A stretch of 18,893 nt of DNA, taken from Parvularia atlantis. Lineage: Eukaryota > Opisthokonta > Rotosphaerida. How positions within the stretch are numbered: position 1 is the first letter of the stretch; every line of letters starts with the position of its first letter. This document shows positions 18,001 to 18,893 of this stretch, in pieces. The stretch lies in the NCBI GenBank assembly GCA_943704415.1, contig CALSCO010002401.1, positions 1 through 18,893 of the forward strand. Reading direction: 5' to 3'. Made by a program: the position numbers and the translations under genes. The notes beneath the pieces are model-generated. The model saw only the letters and a list, made by a program, of their open reading frames with translations. It ran no database searches and was not told where the DNA came from.

Positions 18001-18574
18001 CCGGGCTGCGTCGGATGGGTGCGTGTCCGCACGTGCCGTCGATGTCCCCTTCTCTGAGCAGTTGGGGGGGGGCGCGTGCAGGGCGCCAGCGCGCGTCGTC
18101 GTCGTCACTCTGGCCCAGCCTGCGCACTGACGGCATCGCCGACGTGCTCACGTGCCGCGAGCTGCGCGGCCGCCTCGCGGAGATCTGCACGACGCTGACG
18201 CGGCTAAGCCGCAAGGTGCCGCTGCGGCCTCGACGGCCGAAGCGCTCACGCCGACGCCGCGCAGGTGCCGGCCGACCCAATCCGCAGCTACCACGAGTTC
18301 CGCCTGGCCGTGCGGGCGTTCCAGGTGCGACTGCGTGTTGGCGCGGTGCGCGCGCGGCGCTGAGGCGTCGGCTGCGCGGCAGGAGTCGGCGCACGTGGCG
18401 GGCTCAGGCGTGTGGAGCGACGAGACGGCCGCGGCCGCGCAAAACATCATCAACTCGCTCGAGCGCGACAAGTGGTGCGCGCGCCGCCGCACGGCCGCGG
18501 CTTTGCTCACGGGCACCGTGCGCGCCAGGGCACGCAAGCCGCTGCTGCTGCCGCCGCGCTCGCTCTCATCGTAG
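15023..18574 (+). CDS. Coiled-coil - VPS9 (Rab GEF) - STB6-like fusion protein
   Basis: VPS9 domains activate Rab5/Vps21-type GTPases on endosomes. Twenty-three exons give 781 aa: 15023-15123, 15176-15209, 15276-15480, 15543-15642, 15692-15790, 15845-15930, 15981-16087, 16141-16260, 16306-16415, 16473-16610, 16665-16765, 16815-16886, 16941-17101, 17153-17266, 17313-17397 shortened to 17387, 17438-17523, 17587-17677, 17729-17878, 17955-18018, 18082-18215, 18265-18324, 18383-18474, 18529-18574. Residues 1-208 are charged, partly coiled-coil with a basic patch, unidentified. Residues 209-320 fit the helical bundle before VPS9 (LELEGHIFSLMYKQL, TPTEKL); 321-400 is the VPS9 core with conserved Asp347 (GGDGFMDVWVYVVLKA) and Tyr387 (GELGYYFSSLELAAAYL). 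From about 410 the sequence resembles fungal STB6: LKGYRLCAVQEWLFSP, TPFGPLLVADP, LERLGCGKDRP, then two helical repeats ending AVRRFQ and AVRAFQ. Intron 3 has a GC donor. The intron 12-13 choices are uncertain. Confidence 0.82.
15481..15542 (+). other. Probable GC-AG intron in VPS9/STB6 gene (intron 3)
   Basis: The exon ends TCCAAGG, followed by GCGTGT; the intron has CCTGACCG and ends CGCACAG. This phase reads on as AMQLDDGGDDARQQ and joins correctly to the next exon (WELLGRPVKHAF). A GT donor 2 nt later reads into Arg-rich low-complexity sequence. Not confirmed by homology, so less certain than the other GC introns. Confidence 0.55.
17895..17938 (+). repeat. Tandem 13-bp repeat (about 3.4 copies) inside an intron
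   Basis: The unit GTGCTGCGCCGCC occurs three times perfectly (17895-17933), plus a partial fourth, within intron 18 (17879-17954) of the VPS9/STB6 gene. Removing the two extra copies would shrink this 76-nt intron to about 50 nt, the local norm. Confidence 0.85.
17970..17993 (+). repeat. (GAC)8 repeat encoding poly-aspartate
   Basis: Eight perfect GAC codons follow LLVNT in exon 19 of the VPS9/STB6 gene and encode eight Asp residues in the STB6-like half, between the two helical repeats. Fungal STB6 proteins have linkers in this area, so the tract probably lies in a disordered loop. Confidence 0.85.
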
Positions 18575-18603
18575 GCATGTATTGTACCAACGCACGCACG
18601 ACG
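18575..18603. other. 29-bp convergent gap
   Basis: Only 29 bp separate the stop codon of the VPS9/STB6 gene from that of the minus strand gene at the right edge. It includes ATGTATTGTACC, A/T-rich for this DNA. The 3' UTRs almost certainly overlap. Confidence 0.6.
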
Positions 18604-18893
18604 TCACGCGCTCGCGACCTGCGCCTCCAACTTGTCGAGGGCGCGCCGCACCTTGACGCAGTCGTCGGTCTCGATCCAGTCGACCTGCCGCGCGCGATGC
18701 GCGTGAGCGACTCCGCGCGTGCGCGCGCGTGCGCGTGCGACCTTGCGGCTGACGAGGTTGGCGATGATCGTCTCGGTCTGCTCGTCGTCCACCGTGTGGT
18801 GCACGCCGTTCTTGTCCAGCGGGAACAGCGTGTAGACGCCGACGGCGTGGTCGCGCTGCGTCGTGCGTGAGCGTGCAGGCATGCCGCGGGGGG
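18604..18893 (-). CDS. 3' end of an unidentified gene (partial)
   Basis: Two exons are visible: 18855-18742 and 18684-18604 (stop TGA 18606-18604), separated by a 57-nt intron (18741-18685) that starts GTCGCA, carries GCTCACG and ends GGCAG. The upstream boundary at 18856 looks like an acceptor (CTCACG then GACGCAG), so the gene continues beyond the window. The last 65 residues include GVYTLFPLDKNGVHHTVDD, EQTETIIANLVSRK and VDWIETDDCVKVRRALDKL. This is well-structured, mixed-charge sequence with predicted helices, and clearly protein-like. I do not recognise the family. Confidence 0.6.
   Translation of the reverse strand, partial: PRGMPARSRTTQRDHAVGVYTLFPLDKNGVHHTVDDEQTETIIANLVSRKVARARARTRGVAHAHRARQVDWIETDDCVKVRRALDKLEAQVASA

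Noticed and set aside
1-18893. tRNA, rRNA, CRISPR arrays, transposons or prokaryotic operons
   Set aside because: No cloverleaf with A/B boxes, no spaced repeats, no transposase or terminal repeats; the spliceosomal gene structure rules out a bacterial reading.

Overview
The window is eukaryotic nuclear DNA, very G+C-rich, gene-dense and packed with short introns. No exon-scale reading frame is long. Real proteins appear only after joining 30-300 nt exons across introns of about 40-76 nt. These usually start GTGCG, carry a CTGAC- or CTCAC-like branch site and end CAG. The gene set (PDS5, RRS1, RNH201, COA8, a VAMP7/Nyv1-type longin SNARE, an STB6-like domain known from fungi) and the intron density point to a fungus, most likely a basidiomycete with a compact genome. 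The exact lineage is an inference; no rRNA or species-specific marker is present.

Layout, left to right: (1) the 3' end of an unidentified + strand gene (to 118); (2) PDS5, cohesin regulator, minus strand, 32 exons (196-5881); (3) COA8, cytochrome c oxidase assembly factor, + (6038-6644); (4) RRS1, ribosome biogenesis, + (6713-8057); (5) a VAMP7/Nyv1-type R-SNARE, + (8185-9196); (6) an acetylpolyamine-amidohydrolase/histone-deacetylase family enzyme, minus (9356-10988); (7) RNase H2 catalytic subunit, + (11161-12433); (8) a two-membrane-segment GDA1/CD39 apyrase, minus (12484-14884); (9) one long + strand gene (15023-18574) joining a novel N-terminal region, a VPS9 Rab-GEF domain and an STB6-like region; (10) the 3' end of an unidentified minus strand gene (18604 to the window end).

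Intergenic gaps are tiny: 29-159 bp between convergent genes and 138-172 bp between divergent start codons, so promoters are shared and 3' UTRs must overlap or nearly so. The genes do not form one pathway. Themes are chromosome maintenance (PDS5, RNH201), membrane traffic (SNARE, VPS9 protein, endomembrane apyrase), ribosome assembly and mitochondrial respiration.

The most notable signals are the apparent VPS9-STB6 fusion, an unusually high share of GC-AG introns (7 of about 97 deduced, in five different genes), and a 5' splice-site consensus shifted to GTGCG. All exon models were made by eye from reading phase, splice signals and family resemblance. They sum to whole codons for every complete gene, but they need transcript evidence.
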